Shown here piece by piece: positions 24,601 through 37,129 of a stretch of DNA of 64,000 bases (within the stretch, counting starts at the first letter, position 1; every line of letters begins with the position of its first letter). Below the pieces are notes generated by a model. That model did no database searches. It saw only the letters and a program-made list of their open reading frames with translations, and had not been told where the DNA came from. The position numbers and the translations under genes are program-made. Source of the DNA: Paulownia fortunei. Its lineage: Eukaryota; Streptophyta; Magnoliopsida; Lamiales; Paulowniaceae. The stretch spans positions 18,116,694 to 18,180,693 of the forward strand of contig CM033119.1 of the NCBI GenBank assembly GCA_019321725.1, given 5' to 3'.

Positions 24601-24825
24601 AGTTGATATTCATTGTGTCACCATAGAAAGATCCACTATATTATCTTGGGCTAAAATGGACATATACGAACCCCATTCCTGACTCATCATCATCTCTGCA
24701 GGAGTAGTACTATGTTGAGTAGTACTATGTTGAATTTGTTTTTTCTCAACATAAATATCAATATTATCAATTTCGACCTTGGATCCAAGAAAAAATACTA
24801 AACTCTCTTTGTCAGTTATTTCCAC
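21668..24825 (-). pseudogene. MuDR-type transposase with C-terminal plant mobile domain (decayed)
   Basis: Fragments in order on the minus strand. 24825-24181: acidic N-terminal part broken by stops. 24045-23750: MuDR DNA-binding region (EYRAVES...LWKVVCKHS...KLRASLK...ITRYRGPHTC). 23789-23470: HRNLDKNYIATLL...AFEISYSKPWYCLKR...MYGTWE. 23500-23186: start of the DDE catalytic domain (VISVDEIHLYTKYKYK...DGNQQILHLDFAIVDEE). The rest of the catalytic domain and the SWIM zinc finger are missing. Then come plant-mobile-domain pieces: IDLEHVLPTHPYGAR (about 23030-23080), SFDNRMT...SNTLLSFQHIVFP and HPESVLRQFGMIQ (22660-22840), and EYNEWYDRVTRRFI (about 22430-22480). The tail ends RGCGTGGHY just before the stop at 21668. 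Some breaks may be introns; several are frameshifts or stops. It cannot make an active transposase. Confidence 0.85.
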
Positions 24826-25765
24826 AATTGATTCTTTTATCCGTTATATGTAGACTTGTGAAAATTTAGCAAACACTTGTAATGATAATTGATTGCTATT
24901 AATGTAGGTCCGCTCATACAATTTTGAAAATAATTCTAAAAAACTTGTTGTACGGGAAATTCTCATATATGCAATTGGAATATGGTTATATGTCACAGAC
25001 CAAGAATTTTATGACACTTGACCTCCTACATACACCAGCTATATCTTCAAAAAATAAATGCAATTATTCGTTATTAATAATAATTGAAACAATTATTCAT
25101 TCAGAATTATTATATCTGTAATGGTGATTTTAAAATAATTATTTTTTAAATTTATTTAATAGACATATTTATCTATTTTTATATTAATAATAAATTATAT
25201 TTTTTATATAATTTAAATTTTCAACATATATATTTGATCAAATAAGCTTTGATGTACATGTTATTTTTATGTACATACAAATTATTTTTTATTTATTATT
25301 GATGTTTTGATTAGTCACAACATGAATAAATGATTGATATGACATCTTATCAAGTCAAACAAAATATGAACTAATTAGAACAAGAAAATTCTTATTGTTT
25401 CTATAATATTTGAATTTACAATTAAATAATTTCTAATATCTCAATTTTATAATACAAAGCATACTCAAATAGATAACTTCAAATGAACTAATTATTTAAG
25501 TTTTATTTTTGTAACATAGTACACATTATCAAATAATGTAAATATAAATATAAGTAATAAATAATCACATTCTAACAGAAATAATGAAAAACTAATAAAT
25601 ATTAACATTTAAGAGAAAATTTACCTTTTGATATTGCTATTGTGGGGTCTTTTGTCACCGAATTCAAATTGTAGTTAAAATACATAATAATTAAAAATTT
25701 GAATGAGTATTATAAATAAAAAAATTATAAAATAATAACAATAATCCGAATACAATAATAATTAC

Positions 25766-26121
25766 CTTCCAAACTCGATCGTCGTCACTACCGCCATCTC
25801 ATTGTTGTTGTCGCACACTGCTGTCGTTGCCACCGTCGCCGCTACTGTACAATGTTGTTGATGTGGTGATAGGGGAGAAAGGTTTAAGTTGTTGGAATAG
25901 AACGATGGTTGAAGAATGAATAAGAATGAAGAATAAGAGAAAAAAATTGTTGGCTGAAGAAGAGTGAATGGACCGGGGTGATGGAATAAGAAATAAGTAG
26001 TTGAGAATGGATTAGGTGGAAAAAAATAATGTCGGATAAGTGAGGAAAATATACTGCTGGTAGGTAAAGGTAGGCCAGATAATACTTTGACAAATTTGGC
26101 AATTGCCAAAGCATTACACAA
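25766..26121 (-). other. Possible 5' exon/leader of the MULE gene
   Basis: GC-richer stretch on the minus strand ending in GGAAG|GTAATT at about 25766, a plausible splice donor, just inside the right TIR where the transposase promoter is expected. The open frame across it (PLSPHQQHC...) has low-complexity composition and no recognisable domain, so I treat it as leader rather than protein. Confidence 0.3.
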
Positions 26122-26175
26122 GGTAATGCCATCAGTTTGATGGTGACGGCATGGGGTGAAAAAAAAATCAAATAG

Positions 26176-26282
26176 AAAATGTTAGACTGCTTAACGTTTT
26201 GTCATAAAAGTCTAATACCCCTTCATTTTTACGATATTTTGATAATTATTTTATTAAAATATAATAATTTGCTAAAATTGCC
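26176..26282 (-). repeat. MULE right terminal inverted repeat
   Basis: Inverted partner of 21199-21304; ends ...GCTAAAATTGCC at 26282. Confidence 0.8.
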
Positions 26283-28599
26283 CAATGCTTCTTCCTAATA
26301 GGAAGATCGGAAGTTGGCCACCTTCCATACTCCTTTTTGGCCAACTATGGATGTGATTGCAGTTGTAGTTGGAACAAACAACACTTTATGTTTTCATAAC
26401 TTCATAATCCCAAATTGAATCTTCTATTTCAAATATTATTTTATTTTATATTTCATTATTATCAATACATGTTATTGTGTATTGATAATATTATTTTATA
26501 TAATTAATATATATTAATAATATTGGAATATGAAGATCTTGCTTCTCGGTATTATTTGATGTGAGCAAGGCTTCAGTTTTCACAGCTGTAAAATGAGGAT
26601 TCACTGAGCTTGTGACTGGATGGGAGCCCAAACTAGTGAGCACGCCATTATTTTTCTGAAGTGTTATTGCTATAACATGCATAGTGCATCTTCACTTATA
26701 GCCATTGGCTAGAAATAGATATGATAATGCGCTAGGGTCAAAACCGTTTGGACGGGTTTTAGTTTTTAGATTGAACGTGACTCATTAAAATATTATATAT
26801 ATTTTGTAAATGTATGTATTATATTCTCACATAAATACATACAAATATAATAATCTTATAAATTAAAATAATAATAATTTTATGCTTTATGTATGTATAT
26901 AGAAGTAACAAATATGTTGAAAATATTTTAATTTTTAAAAACTAAAACATGACATATAAATGTATAAATAACTAATTCTTTGTTAATAATACTATCTCCT
27001 CATTTTTAAAAAGTTATGCTAATATTTTTTTTAAAAATATATATTTTTATTACTTTTAAAATTACATGAATCTCAGATTCGGTCAAAAATCGATACCAAA
27101 TCTATAAAATTTTAATGAAATGGCATCAAATTCAAACAATTCGTATACGTAAATGATGAGAATGTTTAGTTGTGTTTATAAAAAATTTTAGAGATGAACT
27201 TACAATCTCTTAAAAATGGGACGTTAGAATCTTATAATTTTTTTTAAAGTAAGAAGTTCATAATGCTTAAAAAATCTTAATAATTTTTTTTTTAATTTTG
27301 ATTATATTAATTACAAAATAATCATTACTAATATGATATAAACTCCACAATTTTATTTTATCAAACACTTCAGAAATTTTTTTTGAATTAAAATTTAACA
27401 TCATATAAATTTTAAAAATATCTTATAAAAAGATAAAATATAATGCAATATATTATTTTAAAATAAAAGATTCGAATCCATTTGTAATTCAAAAAGAGGT
27501 AAATATTATAGTTAATATTTTTTTTAAAAAAATAATTGATTGGGTTTGATGAAACCAAATTAACAATATGATAAGTGCTATTCCATTTGCTATGATTGGT
27601 TAATCGTGTAATAGATTTTGGCAAAATCCAAGCAAAACTAAAATTTTCCATAATATAATTATAGCTAAGAGAGATCATTGTAATCATAATTAACCAAAAT
27701 CTTTGGATACAATTTAAGTGATAACTATAATTAATTAATGAATAAATTAACATTTATAAACAAACTGTTATAATTAAAAGATTTGTCTTATTAACTACAT
27801 ATAATAATATTTAATATTTTACAAAAGAATAAGGTTGATAAATTTACCAATTATGTTACTCTCTTCATTTCAAATTTATTGTTCTGATTTCTTTTGATGT
27901 GTTCTATAAAAATATATCATTCTATTAAAAGAATAATATAAGATGACTAAATTTATTTAAAATATCTTATAAACTCCTACATCTTAATGTTTTTAAATTT
28001 ATAAAATGTTAAATCTTATTTTAAAAATAAGTTATTTAAATATTTGGATAAAATAAGATCATGAAACGTTTAATATGTTAGTAATGATAATTTTATAATT
28101 AAAATTATTAAAATTAAAAAAATTATATTAAAATATAATTTTAATTTAAAAATAAATTGAGATAAATATATTTTTTTTTTAAATTTATAAACTTTCAAAT
28201 AATTTTTTTTTAATTTTATAAATTCTTTTAAAAAAATTATCAAATATTTTTTTATAATTTATAAATTTTTAAACAACTTATAAGATGATTCGAATAGTTT
28301 ATAAACTCAACCAAACAACTTTCTAAATCTCAATTATTATTATTTAAAAATAACAACATAAAAATATACAAATCTTAAATTTTAAAATATCATCTAAATT
28401 TTAAGTCGAGTCAATAACAATATAATTTTGGGATAAAACGAAGGCATAGACATTAACGTACTAAAACAGTTCCCGCGAGGAATAATTGGATCGGTCCTCA
28501 TCCAGAAAAATTACAAATAAGAAAAAGTTCCTCTGATTTTCAAGAATTAACGAAAGCAAAAATATAGAGAAAAAAAAAAAGAGAAATCCCCAAGAAAAA
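26283..28599. other. Intergenic; promoter and 5' UTR of the capping-protein gene at the right end
   Basis: Very AT-rich, with repeat copies at about 27180-27420 and 27930-28325. The last 100-150 bp (from about 28440) are less AT-rich and purine-rich and probably include the promoter and 5' UTR of the next gene. No other gene seen; 27412-27753 (minus) is a biased AT-rich frame. Confidence 0.5.
27930..28325. repeat. Dispersed MITE-like repeat with TTATAAGC/ATCTTATAA blocks, copy 2
   Basis: Shares TTTGGATAAAATAAGATCAT, ATCTTATAAACTCCTACATC and AACTTATAAGATGATTCGAA with copies near 12.7-13.0 kb and 57.3-57.5 kb. The right edge GTTTATAAACTCAACCAAACA resembles the terminal parts of the other copies. 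Confidence 0.5.
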
Positions 28600-31500
28600 A
28601 TGGAGGCGGCAATGGGATTGATGCGAAGAATTCCACCGAAGCATACGGAAGCGGCTTTATCTGCACTGTTAAGCCTTTTACCGCATCACTCCTCGGATCT
28701 TCTCTCTCAAGTCGACCAGCCTCTTCAGGTGAAATCCATACAATTCTATCTGATTCAATTATATATATATATATATATATGTACGTATATTGTCAATATG
28801 TTTGGAATCAGTTAGAATGGGAGATTTGGGTTTTGAAGTTATGGCGTTTGGGAATTTTTTTAGGAATTGGAATTGATTATTATTATTTATTTATTTTTGC
28901 TATTAAAAGTCTTTTTCAAAAAAAATAAGGATAATATAGGAAAAAAAGAGTGTTTATTTTGGTGTTGATGTAATGCCGGAGGATTTGTTATGTATTTGAG
29001 TTATTGAATCAGTAATTAGTCAGTTTTTAGTTTAGATTTGTTGAAGTTCTGATCTGGGTATTGGACTTGGATTTGGATTTGGATTTGGATTTATAATGGG
29101 TGTTCAATCATCAATAGAGATTCTTTATTTTCCATTTTTGTTATAAGATTCCGGCGGTACGTGTGTATCTGTTGTAAATAGCTCAAAATGAATCGATTTG
29201 AGATTATCAACCCAAATGATATGCTACAAGTAACCTGAAGCCAGCTGACTGGGTTAATTTTTCCTTAGTTGTATTTGGATGGAAAGAGTTGGATATGAAG
29301 AGAGGATTTGAAGCGAGAATTTCAAATGACTTCATATAATATGAATTTGAAATCCACCATAATAACTTGAAAAATAGCTCAAAATAGGCGATCAAGGATT
29401 TAAAATCTATTTATTAAGAAATTATTCAAATAAGTTCAATAGATTTATTATTATGGATAATTTTAAAGATCTTGAAATTAGGGGGTATTTAGCTGAGTTC
29501 TAAATGTAGAGTGGGTTGGTTGCTGTTTCAATTTCTTGAAGTGTTCACTCACCTGGGGTGAAAACAAGGTAGTAAAATGCATTTTCCGTATTAGATGCTT
29601 AACTGGTCACTCTGTAGGCGTTTTAAATTCTAATATTTATTCTTTCTTGAATTCCTATGAGATATCTTGTTTTTTTTTTTTTTTGTTTTGCTTTATTATT
29701 TAAATGAATTTTGTCTTAGCTTTAGCGATGAAGAAGAAAGTTAAGGAAATGAGAATCGTTTCCTTGGTGGTTTACTTTCCAGATTTTTTCTGCTTATCTA
29801 TTTATTTTTCTTAATTTCTAAAGAAGAGTTGAAAGAGTGAAGATGAGGAGATGAAATTAGTGCTCTTATTTGATGCCATCTACAGTTATGAAATTGCAAA
29901 GTGTGCCTTTAAATTTAGTGTTACTGTGGTTTGATAGGCATGTCTTCTTTTTATGCAAAGCCTTTTTGATCTTGTGCCGCCCTCCTCTATGTATGGACCT
30001 ATATGTGTTACTCACACGTTTAGTAGCATCTGCCTAGCTTGGAACTCCTCCATCATATCTGCATTCTTTAGCTGATCAGTTCGGTTAGTGACAGAATATA
30101 TTTATTGATGAGATATTCTCTGTCTAAATATAGTGTTGTTTCTCAGGTTTTATGTGATGTGGATAGCGGGAAGGAGTTCATATTATGTGAGTATAACAGA
30201 GATGCAGACTCTTATAGGTACACAATGAACTGTACGTCTTTATAAGTTCTTGTGAACTGACATCATGAATGGCAGAAGAATCCCTCTAAAAAATCTGGAG
30301 CTTAAATTGAATTACCATTGAAATAAACATATCATCACAGTTCTGCTGACTTGGTTAGATTAGCATTATTCATAGCAAACATTGATCAAACTCCTTCCAG
30401 GTTTATATGTGCAAACATTTTTCCTTTTTTTGCCTTTATTGCATAAATGAAGACATTGTTATTTATCGTTTGTTTCTCCTGTTCCGCCTGAAGGTCACCC
30501 TGGTCAAATAAATACCATGCCCCGCTAGAAGACGGACCTCTTCCTTCTCCAGAGTTGAGGAAACTTGAGATTGAAGCAAATGATGTCTTTGCTATCTATC
30601 GTGACCAGTGAGGTCCTTTACTTACCTCGTACTTTCTCTTTCCATATTTGAGCATTATGCAAATACGACTGCTTCTCTCCTATCTGCTTAAGTTTTAAAA
30701 TGAAACAGAGTACAGTGCTGCCTTTGTTGATTTGCTTTTGTATTTCCTTGACATAATATTAGTGCTGTAATCTATTGTTTTATTTTATTTTTTTCTTCTA
30801 TTTATATCTTGTTTCTCTAAGAGCTTCTAGCAGCTTAAATTGACCAATCAATGGGTAGGTACTATGAAGGTGGCATTTCATCTGTGTATATGTGGGAGGA
30901 TGAAAATGAAGGATTTATAGCTTGCTTCTTAATTAAGAAAGGTGATGATAGTTCCCCCGAATTTTATGGTAAATGGTGCTCTTCTTCCCTGTCTAATTTT
31001 GCAATGGTTTTTCCTGTTGAAGATGGCTCAAAGACTGCAGACGGCAAAAGAGGTTATCTACAAGAAGGATCTTGGGATGCAATACATGTTATTGAGGTAC
31101 ATCATCTGCCTCATCAGACTAAAGGGGGAAGGCCTATAAATAGAGAAAAATGAATATTCCTCTTACCTTCATAATTATATCCATTTGTTTACTTACTTCT
31201 AGGTAGGACCCGAGGAGGAAGAAACTGCTCGTTACTGTTTGACTAGTTCTGTGATGCTTTCATTGACTACAAATGATGAGTCCTCAGGCACCTTCAATTT
31301 GTCAGGATCAATTAGAAGACAGGTATTTTGTTATTGAGTAGGAATTATGGATGTGCCAATATTTTACTGTAATTTAGTTGTTGTCCAATTGACATTGTTA
31401 TACACCCCAATGCAAACGAGCCCATATGACAAAGTCAAAAGGTAGACAACACTCTGTTTTTTATCCCACTTCTTTCATCACATTTTGGTCCTTCTTCTGT

Positions 31501-31845
31501 ATAGATGAATATGGAGCTTTCGGTTGCAGAGGGTCATTTATGTAATATGGGAAGGATGATAGAAGAAATGGAGAGCAAGCTGAGAAACTCATTGGATCAG
31601 GTATCTATTATTGTTTTATAATGATCATGCTACTATGTGAAATAAATTTTTTACCTTAGCAGGGCAAGCAATCATTATTTCCAGTTTGTCTGGAAATTGT
31701 CTTCCTAATATTGTTTTCCATGAAGATGCAGAAATTAAGTGAAATATGTACTTATTTCCAGGTCTATTTTGGGAAGACTAAAGAGATGGTTTGTACCTTG
31801 CGACCACCTTCTGAAATCGTTCAAACAAGACTTCCTGATAGCTGA
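28600..31845 (+). CDS. CPB: F-actin-capping protein subunit beta
   Basis: Eight coding exons: 28600-28728, 30147-30217, 30494-30607, 30859-30941, 31023-31096, 31203-31322, 31505-31600 and 31762-31845. They sum to 771 nt and 256 residues, the length of Arabidopsis CPB. All introns are GT-AG. The protein begins [20 protein letters not shown]. It carries the beta-subunit signature [18 protein letters not shown], then [14 protein letters not shown], then [20 protein letters not shown], and ends [16 protein letters not shown]. With the alpha subunit it forms the heterodimer that caps barbed ends of actin filaments and so controls filament length in the cytosol. The 1.4-kb first intron holds a MITE-like repeat (29270-29470). 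The 81-nt intron 30942-31022 is in frame without stops, so its retention would add 27 residues. Confidence 0.97.
29270..29470. repeat. Dispersed MITE-like repeat, copy 2 (in CPB intron 1)
   Basis: Shares ACTTCATATAATATGAATTT-like and TTCAAATAAGTTCAATAGAT blocks with 4560-4775. Confidence 0.45.
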
Positions 31846-32535
31846 ATACATGTCATTCTTGAAATACTAGACTGCTTTGTTATGCCTTCCCTGCTCCAGT
31901 GGCATCACATATGATGTTTTGCTCTATCTTATGCAATCAGGCTTGGGTTGATTGTTTCTTATATGTTAATGATTGTTGCCAAGGTTTAGGCTCCCTTTCA
32001 TACTATGGGCTTCTTGCTGTGTATGCACATAGAATGTTGCATCTTTGATTTGTTAGAATTGTATTCAACAATTGCAGGAACAGAATCATTGTCCATTTTT
32101 ATATGCTCTTTTATATTTTCATTCAACCAAGGCTCCATGTCTGGACGTAAAATGACAAAATCTCACGATTGAAATAATCTCGGAAAAGATGGTTTATATA
32201 GAAACATTGAATAAAGTTGGACAAAAACAATCCAAGTTAATCAGCATTAAATGAGGAAGGAAATATTAGTTCATGGTAGAAGTGCACACTGCTATTCTTT
32301 TTTCCTTCAATCTTCATGCGTAGACTTACGGTAAAAACATCGATCTTTCAAGCATTAAAACTATAAGAAGAATCCCATGTGGATTACACTGACAATTTTC
32401 TCATACTCACAATCAGAAGCCACGCAACAAATGTAGAACCAAAAGCATTAAAATTTTTATGCTACAGTCTCTACTGAATCAAATATTGTAGCACAAGGAG
32501 TTCCTATAACATCACAAGCACAAGTTACGAATCCC
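31846..32535. other. Convergent intergenic spacer: 3' UTRs of CPB and p23
   Basis: 690 bp between the stop codons of two genes that face each other. It must hold both 3' UTRs and polyadenylation sites. No coding region seen. Confidence 0.7.
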
Positions 32536-35500
32536 TCAAGCTTTTGCCACAGGTTCGCTACCAGCAGGTGTTGCTTCAGGTCCACCATTAGCAGTAGCTG
32601 CTTCTTCCTTGTCCTCTTCGTCAGTGTCACTTTCATCATCTGCACCACATTTGAAAAATAAAAAATAGTGATACTTGGTAAATTGATGAAATATTATTTG
32701 TTCAGTTAAAAAGATCAAAACACAAAACACCAGCAGTAATTCTTAGGGCTTCCAATGCATGAAATATTACCTTCATACTTGTCATCGGCCTCTGCATCAA
32801 AATCTCCAGCCCCACCCATGTTAAGCTTCTGAAGCAATTGGACAATGTTATTGAAATCAGAATTGCAATACACCTACACTGATGTAACTTATAGATGCAT
32901 GTGCGCAGACATTTTAATGTATAGATAACCACCAGCACATTTCATTCTGCTATAACAAAATAGCTACTCACCGAGAAATCAAAGTCACCATAGTCCATGT
33001 CAGCACCCACTGGAAAAAGTGAAAAATATAGTCAATCTAAAAATTTAACTGATTTGTGAACTAAGAAAGTAGAATCACATGAATATAGAACTCACATTTT
33101 TCATCTTGTTCATCTTCGTCAACCCATTTATCCCAATCAACTTTCAAAAATACAGGTGGTTTTCCCTCTTGCTTGAGAAGCCTATTCCACCATTTATGCT
33201 CTGCCTTCTTTACAAGATAGCATATATTTCTTGAGGTAAAACTAGCTTTGCTATCCTGAAATGTTTTATAAGACGGTCAGCTTCCATTTTTGGCAATAAC
33301 AGAAAGATGTGTTAACTATGTAAAGGAAAGATGTTTGGATTTTGCTCTCACAACAGGAATATTTGTAAGTTCTAACACTTACATCGACATCAACCTTGTC
33401 GTGAAGGTCAAAATCTAACTGATAAGGTACATTATCCGCACCAGTGGTAGCAGAAAAGAAAAACTTTCCTTCTGGATCCAAAGTAACCTTCACATTCTTT
33501 GCATCAGGTAGCTCAACAGTAATGAATAGTTTGTCAGACCTCTGAGCCCACTTTACGAGTGGATGTCGGCTGAAGAGGTAATTGAATTCCCATAAGATAA
33601 GAGTTGACTGATTAGCAACAGAATTTCAGGTAAATAATAATCATGACTAAATGAATACAAGACAGACATGAAGAGACAATTTTTCAAATAACTAGGACAT
33701 AACATGTTAGGGACATGATGGTTAAAAGAAATTTCAATTTATGTGTCTCAGAAATCAGTAATCAAGAACACTGAATTCAAGCCAAGAGTTACTATTTGTG
33801 CAATGCTAATTCAGAAAATAAAAATAAAAAAAAAAAAAAAGGAAACTAAGAGGTAGTGGTTTAACAATTCAGATTATTATTGTTAATTGTTTTAGGGGTG
33901 GGGTGGGTTTCCACTTACACAAGCCTATTTCCTATTCTTCTCTTCTTTGAATATAAAAGCAAGTCAAATCCCAGTTCAGCCCCTCTTCTTGATTTGGAAT
34001 TATACTTGATCCCAAAAGTGTCCTTTAGGTTGCCCTATTGTGCTCAGAGTAAGCCAGAACATGTCCTCTACGTAGTGAGTCCCTGGTCTTCTGAAGAAAA
34101 CAATATTTATAGACAAGGATCCAAGTGACATGCAGGATTTTGATACTATAGCATAGGACAAGCTATCAACCCTCCCAAAAATCAAGAACTAACCTAAGTT
34201 GTTACTCATTAGAAATAATATCTCAAATATGTCAGCTTAACCAGCCAAGATATGGTACTTAAAAATATAGAGCGCGCAGAGCTAAGTTAACAAGTATGGT
34301 CATCCTAACAAGTGTTGCTTGATTCACACTTGTTTTCATTATGAATTATGAGAATTGGCTTAATATTTGTAACATTTTTGCAAGAGAATGCAACACAAAA
34401 CCTAAGATGTAAAGGAAAAGGACAATTTTTTCAAGTAAATTACAATAGAACAGAGAATATGTCACTGGATAAAATCAACAATTAAAACACTTAAAAGAAT
34501 CAAGGCAGAAGAACAAAGAGAACTCAAAAGGCACTTTGAACGTCAAACTTGGAAATTGTATATGCAAAGAAGTGGAAGGATTACCTCCAGGTAGCAGATT
34601 TTGATGTTCTGAAATTCTATTCTATGAAACCACCTCAAAACTAGTCTCAGAAAAAGAGTTAAGCAATTAATTTCCAATTTCAGTAGTTCTTCCCTCAAAC
34701 ATGAAGCTAGGATAAATAGATTGTTGAGACAATGAAATATGACAAAGTTTGATCCTCTCAAGCAAACTTCAATTGACAAATTTATAGACCCAGCTTGGAA
34801 AACAATAGTGCAGTGGGTCTGGAGCTATTTCCTAGGCAAGCCACCAGCCAATGGTACCCCCTCTGCAACTCCACCCCCAAAAAAATGCAAAAGAAAAAGA
34901 TTAAGAAAGAAACTCCTTGCATCCAAAGTACCCCCCAGGATAAAAACCCAAAGAAAAGCTCTGTTCCATCATACATTCAAAGGGTTTCATAGTAAAATCT
35001 CTATTCGACATCATTGCTTCACGTTATCCTTTAAATTTGTGGCACAAAAGGTTTTTAATGATAATAGTTTATATATGGTACTTGACCAACATAAATAACA
35101 ATCAGACAACAAGAAGAATTGAGTTTAAAAACATACGTATTAACTAATAGTCCATTTCTACTTCTAAAGCAAGTTAAGTTTTGGAGACATGTATTGCTCT
35201 ATCACCAAAATAGAAAATCCAAGGATTTTTTTGGTTTCCTTTTGGGGGAATATTTTAATTCCCCTAGAAATAAAACCAAACATTTAATACCATTTTCCCT
35301 CCAAGACACATTTCCTCTCCCCCAAAATATTTCCAAAACATCATAATCATTACTTTCCCACATATATATACGTCTAAATTATTATATATTTTATAAATTT
35401 TAAATTATTTTATCATTAAAAATATATATTAATACATCTAAATCGTTATATTATTATAAATATATATCATTTGGTATTCACATTATATAAAAAACAGCAT

Positions 35501-37129
35501 ATAACAATATAGAAAGATAATGTGACACCAACAAAATCCTATCAGACATGACATTAGAAAATGGCTCCTCCATAAATAAAATCAAACACAACTTCTTTCA
35601 AAAATACATCAAGTCAACCATTTTCAAAATAAATTTCTCCACATTCCCTAATAAATTTCTCCAAAATATATTTCCCCAAAATATTTTCCGAAATCACTCC
35701 ACCAAGTTTTCACGAAGTCAGATATCTCATGAGAGGGTCAATTCAACCTCATATGTGAAGACTTATATAGATAACATAGTAAAAAAACTAGTCAATTGTG
35801 GCACATCTCTACTCAATATAAACTCATCTTGGAAGCGTATGTCCATGAGACATTGCTCACTCTACAAATTCAAATCCAAGGCAACCAAGTAGATAAAGTT
35901 AAGCAAACTTAATACCCTCTTTGAAAATCAAAGACTTCTAACATTGTCAACATGGTTGAGCGCCTAGTCAAATGGCCCAAAAAATGCTAAAAAAAATCAT
36001 GTTGCCAAGTAAGACCTAACTAAAATCTCTCACATTTACTCGACAACCAATGTCAACTGGGGTGTACAACTCTAGTACATTCTCCATAGTTATCTGGGTA
36101 CTTCAATAAAAGTCATCACAGCTACAACTCCTACTCGTAGGACCACAAACTAAGTTCCTTCAAAATTAAATCCCTACCTCCTCCCCACCAAGGCAGGCAC
36201 ACATCATCTGTTGCAACTATTCCTGCAGATCTGTAAGTAGCTGCAATTTGCCCATCAAATTATATGCCAGAATTCTACTTTTTTCCATAGACAGTTTCAT
36301 CATATGGACAGCTGAGTTAGTTACTTTAGCTGTCTTCGAGACTATGTATGCAGATTAATAATCTCCTTAATCAAGCAGCTATAATGCTCAAATCAAACAA
36401 TATCAAGAGATTTCTTTGAACTTGACCCAACTACTGTAATGTATATATTTGTTTATCCCTGTGATTGCAAGCTCATACGCCACCAATTCCATTTTTACCA
36501 ACAAGACCAACAAATTGGAAATTACCTGACAACTAACATCGGACATTTAGTTGACCTTTCTGAACTTAATTTTAACTCATTACAGTGCCAGTAACCCAGC
36601 TGCTGAAGGATGTTAATCTAAGGGGGATTATCACACTATCAGACGCAATTATCACGTCAAGATTCTGAAAAATCCGCAAATAATTTCCTCAATTCACCAG
36701 AATAAAGAATGCCGTTTGTCGAGATAAAACAAGTTACAGAGAGAGAAACTTTCACATGAATTTATTTGACTATCCCTCTCCAATAATTTCTGCAGGTTAC
36801 TAGACCACAATCAGTAGACACTAACAGAAGAAAAAGAAAAATCATCAAAAAAAGCAATCAACTACCAGCTTCACATTTAATTAGCAAACCCCATGCAGTA
36901 TCTCTAGAAGTTAAATAAACAAATTTCCCTCATACCGAAAATTTACACCAAAAAAGCTACACTCATCCATATCCCAATTAAATCCATGGAAAATCGATAA
37001 AGAAACAAAACTAAAAGACGATTGATCAACGTTAAACCTTAGTCACTATATTCCACAATGCATATAAGGTGGGAAAAATAATCAAAACATTAAGCTTTAA
37101 GGAGCGTAAATGCAACGCAAATACCTCAT
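32536..37129 (-). CDS. Hsp90 co-chaperone p23 (CS-domain protein)
   Basis: Six coding exons: 37129-37125, 33569-33383, 33255-33096, 33009-32972, 32828-32771 and 32639-32536 (552 nt, 183 residues). Exon 1 supplies only ATGAG, followed by a 3.55-kb intron. The CS domain spans about residues 1-105: MSRHPLVKWAQRSDKLFITV, VTLDPEGKFFFSATTG, DFDLHDKVDVDDSKASF, NICYLVKKAEHKWWNRLLKQ. It is followed by the diagnostic VDWDKWVDEDE. The C-terminal tail is acidic and disordered (DFDFSKLNMGGAG, DDESDTDEEDKEEA) and ends with an alanine-rich stretch. Family members bind the ATP-bound, closed Hsp90 dimer and slow its ATPase in cytosol and nucleus. It lacks the long GMGG repeats of Arabidopsis p23-1, so I do not assign a number. 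Confidence 0.95.
33570..37124 (-). other. Large first intron of the p23 gene
   Basis: Begins GTATTT after ATGAG and ends CTCTTCAG. No second gene is recognisable. Sequence around 34780-35000 and 35200-35720 has a biased, C-rich and A-rich look that may be decayed repeats, but I could not assign it. Confidence 0.75.

Larger units (their letters stand above)
21199..26282 (-). mobile_element. Degenerate Mutator-like element (MULE) with long TIRs
   Basis: A 5.1-kb element. The left end reads GGCGTTTTTAGTAAATTATT from 21199. The reverse complement of the right end, from 26282, reads GGCAATTTTAGCAAATTATT. The match continues with gaps for about 100 bp, including ATACCGTAAAA/ATATCGTAAAA and TTTATGATAAAGCGTTA / TTTATGACAAAACGTTA. 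Inside, on the minus strand, are remnants of a MuDR transposase followed by a plant mobile domain. A clear 9-bp target duplication is not visible. CAATGC occurs on both sides (21187-21192 and 26283-26288), but the left one is separated from the TIR by 6 bp, so the duplication has decayed or the ends are a few bases off. Confidence 0.85.

Noticed and set aside
21187..26291. CAATGC on both sides of the MULE as a 9-bp target duplication
   Set aside because: Only six bases match and the left copy does not abut the TIR, so it is recorded as a hint and not as a duplication.
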